From Dongia mobilis (GTDB taxonomy: Bacteria; Pseudomonadota; Alphaproteobacteria; Dongiales; Dongiaceae): a stretch of DNA of 41,953 bases. Below the pieces are notes generated by a model. That model ran no database searches. It saw nothing but the letters and a program-made list of their open reading frames with translations, and was not told where the DNA came from. Location of the stretch: NCBI RefSeq assembly GCF_945906275.1, contig NZ_CAMDRA010000008.1:1-41953 (forward strand). Reading direction: 5' to 3'. Below are positions 33,526 to 41,191 of this stretch, piece by piece. Position 1 is the first letter of the stretch; each line of letters starts with the position of its first letter. The position numbers were made by a program, and so were the translations under genes.

Positions 33526-34341
33526 TCAGGGTTTCAGGCGGTAGCCGCGTCGGAACCAGGCATGGGCCAGGGTAAAGAGGCCGGCATTCACCAGAAGGAG
33601 CACCACGGCGCCGACCCAGGGGTTGGATGAGCCGGTGCCGGTCATGCCGAAGCGGAAGCCGTCGATGATGTAGAAGACCGGGTTGAGGCGCACCAGTTCC
33701 TGCGCCAGCGTCGGCAGGTTCTCGACCCGATAGAACAGGCCCGACAGGAAGGAGAGCGGCAGCAGCAGGAAGGTGTGGACGGCGGCGTAGGAATCCCATT
33801 TTTCCGCCCAGATGCCGACCAGGATGCCAATGAGCCCATGCATCATGGCACCCATGATGGCGAAGAACACCAGCGCCACCGGCTGCACCAGACTGAGCTC
33901 GGCAAAGAACAGGGTGATGAGGGCCACGGCAAGGCCCACCGCGAAACCGGCAAGACAGGCGCCGGCGAGATAGCCGCACACGCGCTCGATCGAGGACAGG
34001 GGCGCCATCAGCAGGTCGGCCATGACCCGTTCATGCTTGTCGAAGATGAACGAGCCACAGGCATTCTCGAACGCCTTCTCGCAGGCGACGAAGATGATGA
34101 GACCGGGGGCGATGAAGTCGAGCAGATCCGCATTGCTGCCATTGTCCCCGCCGACCGTGCGGATCGCCAGATGGAAGACGGCGAGATAGAGCAGGCTGGA
34201 AACCACCGGGCCGAGGATCTGGTAATTGTAATCCTTGAGGCCTCGGCTGGTCTCGCGCCGCGTCAGCGTGAACAGGCCCAGCCAATTGACCGCGCCGAAG
34301 CGCCGCAACCGGCCGCTATGGGTCGGGATGGCCGGCATCAT
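33526..34341 (-). CDS. ABC-2 type transporter permease
   Basis: This 271-aa membrane protein has six hydrophobic spans and the ABC-2 layout: an N-terminal LTRRETSRGLKDYNYQILGP; LDFIAPGLIIFVACEKAFEN; the amphipathic FDKHERVMADLLMAPLSSIE, matching the nucleotide-binding-protein contact region; and RLNPVFYIIDGFRFGMTG near the end. It overlaps its upstream paralogue by 4 bp (34338-34341). Two permeases in tandem suggest a heterodimeric exporter, but no ATPase gene lies next to them in this window. The substrate cannot be inferred. A promoter for argD begins just beyond its 3' end. Confidence 0.88.
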   Translation of the reverse strand: MMPAIPTHSGRLRRFGAVNWLGLFTLTRRETSRGLKDYNYQILGPVVSSLLYLAVFHLAIRTVGGDNGSNADLLDFIAPGLIIFVACEKAFENACGSFIFDKHERVMADLLMAPLSSIERVCGYLAGACLAGFAVGLAVALITLFFAELSLVQPVALVFFAIMGAMMHGLIGILVGIWAEKWDSYAAVHTFLLLPLSFLSGLFYRVENLPTLAQELVRLNPVFYIIDGFRFGMTGTGSSNPWVGAVVLLLVNAGLFTLAHAWFRRGYRLKP

Positions 34342-35135
34342 GCCTTCAACCGGCTGCCGCGTTCAAAGCTCAGATAATTGGCGAGCAGCAAGGCTGCGTT
34401 GACAGTAGTGAGCGCCAGGGCGCCCAGCAGCAGCGATCCGTCGGCATGGCCGATGAAGCCATAGCGGAAGCCGTCGATCATGTAGAAGAACGGGTTGAGA
34501 TGGGCGAGGATCTGTCCGAACTCGGGCAGGCGCGCCGTCGAGTAGAAGGTGCCGGACAGGAATGCCAGTGGTGTGATGATGAAGTTCGTCACTGCCGCCA
34601 TATGGTCGAATTTCTCGGCATAGATTCCGGCGATGATGCCAAGCTGCGCCAGCATCAGGCTGGCCATGACGCCGTAGAACAGCAGGGGCAGCAGATGACT
34701 GACCTGCAGTGGTACGAACAGCCAGATGGCGGCAGCGGTCGCGACGCCAACCACCAAGCCACGAGTGAGGCCACCCAGGGCGAGGCCCAGCGTGATCTCC
34801 AGTGCCGACAAAGGCGGCATCAGTAGGTCGACGATATTGCCCTGGATCTTGGCGATCATCAGCGAGGAGGAGGCGTTGGCAAAGGCGTTCTGCGTCATCG
34901 CCATCATGATGAGGCCGGGCGCCAGGAATTCCATGTAGGGGACACCACCCACCAGTTCGACCGAATGTCCCATGGCCAGTACGAAGATCGCCAGGAACAG
35001 CAGGGTCGTCACCATCGGCGCCAGCACGGTCTGCGTGCCCACGGCCAGGAATCGGCGCACCTCCTTGCGATAGAGGGTCCAGAGGGCGATCCAGTTGACG
35101 GCGCCGTAGCGGCGTGGCGTAAGGGTGGGAGTCAT
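34338..35135 (-). CDS. ABC-2 type transporter permease, tandem partner
   Basis: This 265-aa membrane protein is clearly related to the one at 33526-34341. It has YRKEVRRFLAVGTQTVLAPM, YMEFLAPGLIMMAMTQNAFA, SSSLMIAKIQGNIVDLLMPP, GIIAGIYAEKFDHMAAVTNF and AHLNPFFYMIDGFRYGFIGH. Both proteins end with the LNPxFYxIDGFRxG motif. The gene starts 63 bp after the SDR gene stop and overlaps the second permease (ATGA). The ATPase is missing here, either encoded elsewhere or lost. The two copies differ enough to be a stable heterodimer rather than a recent duplication. Confidence 0.88.
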   Translation of the reverse strand: MTPTLTPRRYGAVNWIALWTLYRKEVRRFLAVGTQTVLAPMVTTLLFLAIFVLAMGHSVELVGGVPYMEFLAPGLIMMAMTQNAFANASSSLMIAKIQGNIVDLLMPPLSALEITLGLALGGLTRGLVVGVATAAAIWLFVPLQVSHLLPLLFYGVMASLMLAQLGIIAGIYAEKFDHMAAVTNFIITPLAFLSGTFYSTARLPEFGQILAHLNPFFYMIDGFRYGFIGHADGSLLLGALALTTVNAALLLANYLSFERGSRLKA

Positions 35136-35198
35136 GATGGCGTGAAGGTAAGGTGGTGTGCCGGCCTGCGCAAATGCGTTCTCTGCAAGGGGCCCGTG

Positions 35199-35942
35199 CT
35201 ACTGCGCCTTCACCACATCGCCGTTGCCGTTGAAGGCGGCAGTTGCCAGTTCGATGAACTTGTCCATGATTTCGTCCGGCGACTTCAGGCTCTGCGGATC
35301 TTCGCCGGGATAGGCCTTGGCGCGCATGCGGGTGCGGGTGCGGCCGGGGTCGATCATGTTGGCGCGCACCTTGGTCTGCTGGATTTCCTGGGCATAGATG
35401 CCGACCATCATCTCCAGCGCCGCCTTGGAAATGGCATAGGTTCCCCAATAGGCCCGGGGCCCGCGCGCGGCGCCCGAGGTGAGAAAGATGGCCCGCCCGG
35501 CATCGGATTGCCGCAGCAACGGATCCAGCGAGCGCAGCAGTCGCCAGTTGGCCGTGAGGTTGATGTCGATGACTTCCTGGAATTCCTTGGGCGAGATATG
35601 CCCCAGCGGCGACAGCGTGCCAAGGATACCGGCATTCCCGACCAGCACATCAAGCTTGCCGAAGCGCTCATAGAGTGCTGCGCCCAGCCGGTCGATCGCG
35701 TCGAAATCCTTGAGGTCGAAGGGGACGAGCAGGCTGGTCCTGCCGCTGATGCTGCGGATCTCGTCATCGAGCTCCTCAAGACCGCCGGTGGTGCGGGCGG
35801 TGAGGATCAGCTCGGCACCTTCTTTGGCATAGGCTCTTGCGATGGCGGCACCGATGCCGCGCGAGGCGCCGGTCACAAGGGCAATCCGGCCCGCAAGCCT
35901 TTCACCGGCAAGTTTGCCGGTTGTCACAGCCGACGCGGTCAT
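35199..35942 (-). CDS. SDR-family oxidoreductase
   Basis: This 247-aa short-chain dehydrogenase is of the YciK-like subgroup. Cofactor motif VTGASRGIGAAIARAYAKEG, then VPFDLKDFDAIDRLGAAL and LVGNAGILGTLSPLGHISP (NAG motif). The catalytic Ser is in IFLTSGAARGP, and Tyr/Lys are in YWGTYAISKAALEMMVGIYA (YxxxK intact). The C-terminus has RANMIDPGRTRTRMRAKAYP. In contrast to the SDR at 5957, all catalytic residues are present. It lies 3 bp after purF in the alr-to-permease transcript. Substrate unknown. Confidence 0.9.
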   Translation of the reverse strand: MTASAVTTGKLAGERLAGRIALVTGASRGIGAAIARAYAKEGAELILTARTTGGLEELDDEIRSISGRTSLLVPFDLKDFDAIDRLGAALYERFGKLDVLVGNAGILGTLSPLGHISPKEFQEVIDINLTANWRLLRSLDPLLRQSDAGRAIFLTSGAARGPRAYWGTYAISKAALEMMVGIYAQEIQQTKVRANMIDPGRTRTRMRAKAYPGEDPQSLKSPDEIMDKFIELATAAFNGNGDVVKAQ

Positions 35943-35945
35943 GGC

Positions 35946-37409
35946 TTACGCGCTCTTTTCGGCGAGCAGCGAAAGCTGCGTGATGTTCTCGTTGCTCTGG
36001 TCGGTAAGCTCGGTCGGATAGTCGCCGGTGAAGCAGGCATCGCAATATTGCGGCGATTTGCTGTCGCGGCCTTCAGTGTGGCCCATGGCGCGGTAAAGGC
36101 CATCCAGGGAAATGAAGGCGAGCGAATCGCAGCCGATGAAGTCGGCCATCTCCTGGACGCTCATGCGGGCCGCCAGCAGCTTGCTGCGTTCCGGCGTATC
36201 GATCCCGTAGAAGCAGGAATAGGAGGTGGGCGGGCTGGAGATGCGCATATGCACCTCGGTGGCGCCGGCCTGGCGCATCATCTCGACGATCTTTTTCGAG
36301 GTGGTGCCGCGCACGATCGAATCATCGACCAGGATAATGCGCTTGCCATTGACCTTGGCGCGGTTGGCATTGTGCTTCAGCTTGACGCCGAGATGGCGGA
36401 TCTGGTCGGTCGGCTCGATGAAGGTGCGACCGACATAGTGATTGCGGATGATGCCGTATTCGAACGGAATGCCGGACCCTTCGGCATAACCCAATGCCGC
36501 CGGCACGCCGGAATCCGGCACCGGAATGACGACATCGGCATCCACACCGGCTTCCTTGGCGAGTTCCGCGCCGATGCGCTTACGTGCATCATAGACGCTG
36601 ACACCTTCCATGACGGAATCGGGCCGGGCGAAATAGATATATTCGAACACGCAGAAGCGATGCTTGGTGGGCGAGAAGGGACGCAGCGAGGTGACGCCGT
36701 TCTTGTCCAGGATCACCATTTCGCCGGCTTCGACATCGCGGATGTAATCGGCGCTCATGATGTCGAGGGCGCAGGTTTCCGAGGCGAGGATGTAGCCGTC
36801 GCCGAGCTTGCCCAGCACCATGGGCCGAACACCCAGCGGATCGCGCACGCCGATCACCATGTCCTTGGCGATGGCGACGATCGAATAGGCGCCTTCGACC
36901 TGGTGGAGCGCATTGATCAGACGGTCGACCACATTGCCGCGCAGATGCGTCGCCATCAGATGCGGAATGACTTCGGTGTCGGAGGAAGCCTGGAAGATCG
37001 AGCCGCGCTTCACCATCTCGCGCCGGATGGCCGCGGCATTGGTGAGGTTGCCGTTATGGCCGATGGCGATGCCGCCGAAAGCGAGTTCGGCGAAGAAGGG
37101 CTGCACGTTGCGCAATGCCGTCTCGCCGGTGGTGGAATAGCGCACATGGCCGATGGCGGCACGGCCCTTCAGGCGGCCGACCACGTCATGATGCGAAAAG
37201 TTGTCGGCGACATGGCCCATCGCGCGGTGGGCGTGGAAATCCTCGCCGTCATGGGAGACGATGCCAGCTGCTTCCTGGCCGCGATGCTGGAGCGCATGCA
37301 GGCCGAGGACGGTGCGGGTGGAGGCTTCTTCGACACCAAAGATGCCGATAATGCCGCACTCCTCCTTCAATTTGTCGTCATCGAAGGGATTGGTCGTGAG
37401 CATCGGCAT
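35946..37409 (-). CDS. purF: Amidophosphoribosyltransferase
   Basis: This is the first committed enzyme of purine synthesis, making 5-phosphoribosylamine from PRPP and glutamine. The 487-aa product has an N-terminal propeptide of about 17 residues that is removed to expose the nucleophile Cys18 in EECGIIGIFG. The class-II glutaminase domain includes HALQHRGQEAAGIVSHDG, GHVRYSTTGE and FGGIAIGHNGNLTNA. The C-terminal phosphoribosyltransferase domain has the PRPP loop RIILVDDSIVRGTTSKKIVE and YSCFYGIDTPERSKLLAA. cvpA precedes it by 19 bp and an SDR follows after 3 bp. Starts at 37409 and 37403 are both possible. Confidence 0.97.
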   Translation of the reverse strand: MPMLTTNPFDDDKLKEECGIIGIFGVEEASTRTVLGLHALQHRGQEAAGIVSHDGEDFHAHRAMGHVADNFSHHDVVGRLKGRAAIGHVRYSTTGETALRNVQPFFAELAFGGIAIGHNGNLTNAAAIRREMVKRGSIFQASSDTEVIPHLMATHLRGNVVDRLINALHQVEGAYSIVAIAKDMVIGVRDPLGVRPMVLGKLGDGYILASETCALDIMSADYIRDVEAGEMVILDKNGVTSLRPFSPTKHRFCVFEYIYFARPDSVMEGVSVYDARKRIGAELAKEAGVDADVVIPVPDSGVPAALGYAEGSGIPFEYGIIRNHYVGRTFIEPTDQIRHLGVKLKHNANRAKVNGKRIILVDDSIVRGTTSKKIVEMMRQAGATEVHMRISSPPTSYSCFYGIDTPERSKLLAARMSVQEMADFIGCDSLAFISLDGLYRAMGHTEGRDSKSPQYCDACFTGDYPTELTDQSNENITQLSLLAEKSA

Positions 37410-37428
37410 TTACCTTTTTCCGGCCGGG

Positions 37429-38154
37429 CTATTCGGAACCCTGGATGAGTCGGTTTAGGTCGTTGCGTTCGGCGTCCTTATACCCCGATCCGTCGCCTTG
37501 TCCACCCGGTTCTTGGCCGCCAGCACCTTCGTTTGTGCTGCTTGGCTCTGTGCCGGTTGCATTGGTGCCATTCGTATTCGACAAATCGGGCGTAATCGTC
37601 TGCAGGGCATTGCCGATCTGCTGCCCCTGTTCGACCGCTTTCAGGCTCTCATTGATCGCATCCTCGCCGGTCTTCAGGATGTCGTCCGGCAGCAGGGACA
37701 GGATGAAGGCGGCGCCCCGCTCGACCGCCGGCAGGCTCCGCGCTTCGTTCATCATATCTGGGCGCTCGGCCGCATTCGGCAGGGCCCAGGCCATCAGGAT
37801 ATAGGCCGCGCAGACCACCACAGACCCGCGCACAAGGCCAAAGACCAGGCCCAGCGACCGGTCGAGCGCGCCCAGGCCGTTGCCGCGCACCTGCGCCGAA
37901 ATCCAATGGTTGAGCATGCCGCAGAGGACCAATGTCACAACGAAGATGCCGATACCGGCCGCGATATCCGCCAGCAGCGGCTCCGCGATGTATTGCCGCA
38001 TCAGGGTCCGGCCCGGGGCGAAGAAGGCCACGGTCGCAATGACGGCGCCGATCCAGCCCAGGATCGAGAGCATCTCCTTGATGAAGCCACGCGAAAAAGC
38101 GAGCAGCGTGGAGAGGCCGATGACGCCGAGGATGATGAGGTCGAGGAAATTCAC
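37429..38154 (-). CDS. cvpA: CvpA family membrane protein
   Basis: This 241-aa inner-membrane protein is named for colicin V production. Its N-terminal 160 residues contain four hydrophobic spans (LDLIILGVIGLSTLLAFSRG, SILGWIGAVIATVAFFAPG, IAAGIGIFVVTLVLCGML and FGLVRGSVVVCAAYILMAWA) and the LGALDRSLGLVFGLVRG family motif. The C-terminal tail of about 60 residues is low-complexity (SNTNGTNATGTEPSSTNEGA, GGQEPGGQGDGSG) and probably disordered. cvpA next to purF is widely conserved in Proteobacteria, and here it overlaps radA by 4 bp. Its molecular role is not established. Confidence 0.93.
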   Translation of the reverse strand: MNFLDLIILGVIGLSTLLAFSRGFIKEMLSILGWIGAVIATVAFFAPGRTLMRQYIAEPLLADIAAGIGIFVVTLVLCGMLNHWISAQVRGNGLGALDRSLGLVFGLVRGSVVVCAAYILMAWALPNAAERPDMMNEARSLPAVERGAAFILSLLPDDILKTGEDAINESLKAVEQGQQIGNALQTITPDLSNTNGTNATGTEPSSTNEGAGGQEPGGQGDGSGYKDAERNDLNRLIQGSE

Positions 38155-39632
38155 CGCGGCCCTTCCTTTGTTGAAGACCTGTCTCCTGCGCGCTGCTGCC
38201 GGCTGGCGTCCACCGTCGCCTGCAGCGCGTTCGAGCGGACCTCATTATAGAGCCAATCGATCATTTCTTGGAGATGCCCGATTTCAATGAGTTCCAGCCC
38301 TTCGACCTTCAGCTTCTTGCCGCTGGGCTGACTGAGGCGCTTGGGCAGGATCGCGCGCTTGAAGCCGAGCTTGGCGGCTTCCTTGAGGCGCGTTTCGGCC
38401 TGGGTCACCATGCGCACTTCGCCCGACAAGCCGATCTCGCCGAAGGCGATGAGGTCGGAGGGCACCGGCCGATCGGAGAGCGAGGAGATGAGCGCCAGCG
38501 CCACCGAGAGGTCGGCTGCCGGTTCCGTGATGCGGAGGCCACCGGCGATGTTGAGATAGACTTCGCTGCCGGCAAGCCCCAGGCCGCAGCGGGTTTCGAG
38601 GACAGCCAGCGTCATGGCAAGCCGCGCACTGTCCCAGCCGACCACGGCGCGGCGCGGGGTGGCGAGCGGCGAGGGCGAGACCAGGGCCTGCACCTCCACC
38701 AGCACCGGCCGCGTACCCTCGATGCCGGCAAAGACCGAGACCCCGGAAATATTGCCGTGGCGTTCAGCCAGGAACAGCGCCGATGGATTGGGCACTTCGG
38801 CAAGGCCCCGATCGGTCATCTCGAACACGCCGATCTCATTGGCCGGCCCGAAGCGGTTCTTGACGGAGCGCAGGATGCGGAAATGATGGCCGCGCTCGCC
38901 TTCGAAATAGAGCACGGTATCGACCATGTGCTCCAGCACGCGGGGGCCGGCGATCTGGCCTTCCTTGGTCACGTGGCCGACCAGCAGCAGGGTGAAGCCG
39001 CGCGATTTCGCGAGACGGATGAGTTCGGCCGAACAGGTGCGCACCTGCGCCACGGTACCGGGCGCCGAATCGAGACTGTCGAGATAAAGCGTCTGGATGG
39101 AATCGATGACCACAACCTGCGGCGCATCCGGCCGGTCGAGGCTCGCCATGATGTCGCGCAGGGATGTGGCGGCGGCAAGCTCGGTGGTGATATCGGCAGG
39201 TTTGTGTCCGTCGGGTCCGAGGCCCAGGCGGCGCGCCCGAAGCTGCACCTGTTCCACGGCCTCTTCACCGGAAATATAGGCGACGCGGACGCTGCGCAGC
39301 ATGGTGGCTACCTGCAGCATCAGGGTCGATTTGCCGATGCCCGGGTCGCCGCCGATCAGCACGGCCGAGCCGCGCACCAGGCCGCCGCCGGTGACGCGGT
39401 CGAATTCCGCCATGCCGGTCGGGCGGCGGATGGTCTGCGGCACGTCGCCGTCGAGCGCCACGAATGTGACCCCCTTGCCGCGTTTGCCGGAAAGGCCCTT
39501 CGGCACGTCGCCGCCGCCAACGGGCTCCTCGACGATCGAGTTCCAGGCGCCGCACGCCTCGCACTTGCCGGCCCATTTCGGGAAAGCGGAGCCGCAGGAT
39601 TGGCAGACATAATTGCGCAGGGCCTTAGCCAT
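38151..39632 (-). CDS. radA: DNA repair protein RadA
   Basis: This 493-aa RecA-like branch-migration helicase acts in recombinational repair. In order: a C4 zinc finger YVCQSCGSAFPKWAGKCEAC; Walker A LIGGDPGIGKSTLMLQVATM; VVVIDSIQTLYLDSLDSAPG; the RadA-specific KNRFG in ILRSVKNRFGPANEIGVFEM; and a C-terminal Lon-protease-like domain (EVYLNIAGGLRITEPAADLS, DLIAFGEIGLSGEVRMV). The ATG at 39632 is used rather than the GTG directly before it. It overlaps cvpA by 4 bp and lies 9 bp from mlaF, part of the long minus-strand operon. Confidence 0.96.
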   Translation of the reverse strand: MAKALRNYVCQSCGSAFPKWAGKCEACGAWNSIVEEPVGGGDVPKGLSGKRGKGVTFVALDGDVPQTIRRPTGMAEFDRVTGGGLVRGSAVLIGGDPGIGKSTLMLQVATMLRSVRVAYISGEEAVEQVQLRARRLGLGPDGHKPADITTELAAATSLRDIMASLDRPDAPQVVVIDSIQTLYLDSLDSAPGTVAQVRTCSAELIRLAKSRGFTLLLVGHVTKEGQIAGPRVLEHMVDTVLYFEGERGHHFRILRSVKNRFGPANEIGVFEMTDRGLAEVPNPSALFLAERHGNISGVSVFAGIEGTRPVLVEVQALVSPSPLATPRRAVVGWDSARLAMTLAVLETRCGLGLAGSEVYLNIAGGLRITEPAADLSVALALISSLSDRPVPSDLIAFGEIGLSGEVRMVTQAETRLKEAAKLGFKRAILPKRLSQPSGKKLKVEGLELIEIGHLQEMIDWLYNEVRSNALQATVDASRQQRAGDRSSTKEGPR

Positions 39633-39641
39633 CACGCCGCC

Positions 39642-40415
39642 TCAAAGCGGCCGGACAGGCATGCGGATCGGGCCTTCGGCACGGCCTTGCACGAACTGGT
39701 CGACGAAATCATTGCCGCAGCGATCGATCTCCCTGGCGTCGCCCGACCAGATGATGCGGCCTTCATAGATCATGGCGGCCCGGTCGGCGATGGCGCGTAG
39801 CGAATGCATGTCGTGCGTGATGGAGAGCGCCGTGGCACCAAGCGATTTCACGCATTTGACGATCAGCTCGTTGATCACCTGCGCCATGATCGGGTCAAGC
39901 CCGGTGGTCGGCTCGTCGAAGAAGATGATCTCGGGTTCCGCGGCGATGGCGCGGGCAAGGGCCACGCGCTTCTGCATGCCGCCGGAAAGTTCGGAGGGCA
40001 CCAGTTCGCCTACCTCCGGTCCGAGGCCGACGGCGGCGAGTTTCCGCAGAGCCACCTCCTTGGCGGCCTTCCGGTTCATGCCGCGGCCGGCGATCAGGCC
40101 GAACCCGACATTCTCCCAGACCGGCAGACTGTCGAACAGGGCAGCTCCCTGGAACAGCATGCCGAATTTGCGCATGATCTCTTCGCGCTTGGCGGCCGGA
40201 ATGCCGACGGTCTCTTCGCCGTCGATCTCGATCGAGCCGGCATCGGGCTCGACCAACCCCAGGATGCATTTGATCAGCACCGACTTGCCGGAACCGGAAC
40301 CGCCGATCACCACCAGCGACTGCCCGCGCGGCACATCGAGGTCGACGCCGTTCAGCACCTGCTTGGGCCCGAACGCCTTCTTCAAACCGCGCACCTTGAT
40401 CTTGAGATCGCTCAT
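39642..40415 (-). CDS. mlaF: MlaF-type phospholipid transport ATPase
   Basis: This 257-aa ABC ATPase powers the MlaFEDB complex, which moves phospholipids between inner and outer membrane to keep outer-membrane asymmetry. Walker A LVVIGGSGSGKSVLIKCILG; Q-loop FGMLFQGAALFDSLPVWENV; signature SELSGGMQKRVALARAIAAE; Walker B EIIFFDEPTTGLDPIM; H-loop ITHDMHSL. It overlaps mlaE by 4 bp. MlaD, MlaC and MlaB genes are not in the window; they would be expected elsewhere. Direction of lipid movement is not settled by sequence. Confidence 0.92.
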   Translation of the reverse strand: MSDLKIKVRGLKKAFGPKQVLNGVDLDVPRGQSLVVIGGSGSGKSVLIKCILGLVEPDAGSIEIDGEETVGIPAAKREEIMRKFGMLFQGAALFDSLPVWENVGFGLIAGRGMNRKAAKEVALRKLAAVGLGPEVGELVPSELSGGMQKRVALARAIAAEPEIIFFDEPTTGLDPIMAQVINELIVKCVKSLGATALSITHDMHSLRAIADRAAMIYEGRIIWSGDAREIDRCGNDFVDQFVQGRAEGPIRMPVRPL

Positions 40416-41191
40416 CGGCTGAAGAAAATCCCGGTGATGATGAAGTTGGCGGCGAGAATCAGGATCGAGGCGCCGACCACCGCATCGGTGGTGGCCTTGC
40501 CGACACCTTGCGCACCGCCCCGCGATTCGAAGCCGTTATAGGTGCCCATGAGCGCCACGATGAAACCGAACGCCGCCGCCTTGACCAGGCCGGAGACGAT
40601 GTCGATCGTCTCGACGAAATCCACCGTGTTCTTCAAATAGATCGAAGGGCTGAAATCGAGCTTGAACACGCTCACCAGGTAACCGCCGAACACGCCGATG
40701 ATGTCGGCGATACCGACCAGGACCGGCAGCATCAGGACGGCGGCGATCAGCCGTGGCGCGATGAGGTATTTGAACGGGTTGGTCGAAAGCGTGCGCAGGG
40801 CGTCGATCTGTTCGGTGACGCGCATGGTGCCGATCTCGGCTGCCATCGCGGCACCGACGCGTCCGGCCAGCATCAGGCCGGCCAGCACGGGCCCCAGTTC
40901 GCGTGTCAGTGAAATGACCACCACATAGGGGATGGTGGATTCGGCGTTGAGCCGCGACACGGCGACATAGGTCTGCAGCACCAGCACCATGCCGGTGAAG
41001 ATTGCCGTCATGCCGATCACCGGCAACGAATAATAGCCGATCTCGATCATCTGCTTGAAGATGAGGCGCGGATAGAAAGGGGGTGTTACGCAATGCAGCA
41101 CGGCACGAAGGGTGAAGAGTGCCAGGCGGCCGATTGCTTCGAGGCTGCTGAGAAAGGTGCGGCCGATGGGTTGCAGGACCGGCACGCTCAT
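40412..41191 (-). CDS. mlaE: MlaE-type permease
   Basis: This 259-aa membrane protein is the permease partner of MlaF. It shows the MlaE family segments IEIGYYSLPVIGMTAIFTGM, VLVLQTYVAVSRL, ELGPVLAGLMLAGRVGAAMA, AEIGTMRVTEQIDALRTLS, PRLIAAVLMLPVLVGIADII and TYNGFESRGGAQGVGKATTD, with five or six membrane spans. It overlaps mlaF and alr by 4 bp at either end, so it is firmly inside the alr-mlaE-mlaF-radA operon. No interruptions are seen. Confidence 0.93.
   Translation of the reverse strand: MSVPVLQPIGRTFLSSLEAIGRLALFTLRAVLHCVTPPFYPRLIFKQMIEIGYYSLPVIGMTAIFTGMVLVLQTYVAVSRLNAESTIPYVVVISLTRELGPVLAGLMLAGRVGAAMAAEIGTMRVTEQIDALRTLSTNPFKYLIAPRLIAAVLMLPVLVGIADIIGVFGGYLVSVFKLDFSPSIYLKNTVDFVETIDIVSGLVKAAAFGFIVALMGTYNGFESRGGAQGVGKATTDAVVGASILILAANFIITGIFFSR

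Noticed and set aside
34965-37448. Plus-strand open frame of 827 codons
   Set aside because: It lies opposite purF, an SDR and part of a permease, all with full family motifs on the minus strand. Long antisense frames are common in GC-rich DNA, and its translation shows no domain.
38268-39800. Plus-strand open frame of 510 codons
   Set aside because: It is antisense to radA and the end of mlaF; no family motif or ribosome site.
33526-40415. MlaF as the ATPase of the two ABC-2 permeases
   Set aside because: MlaF overlaps mlaE, its known partner, and the permeases are of a different family several genes away.
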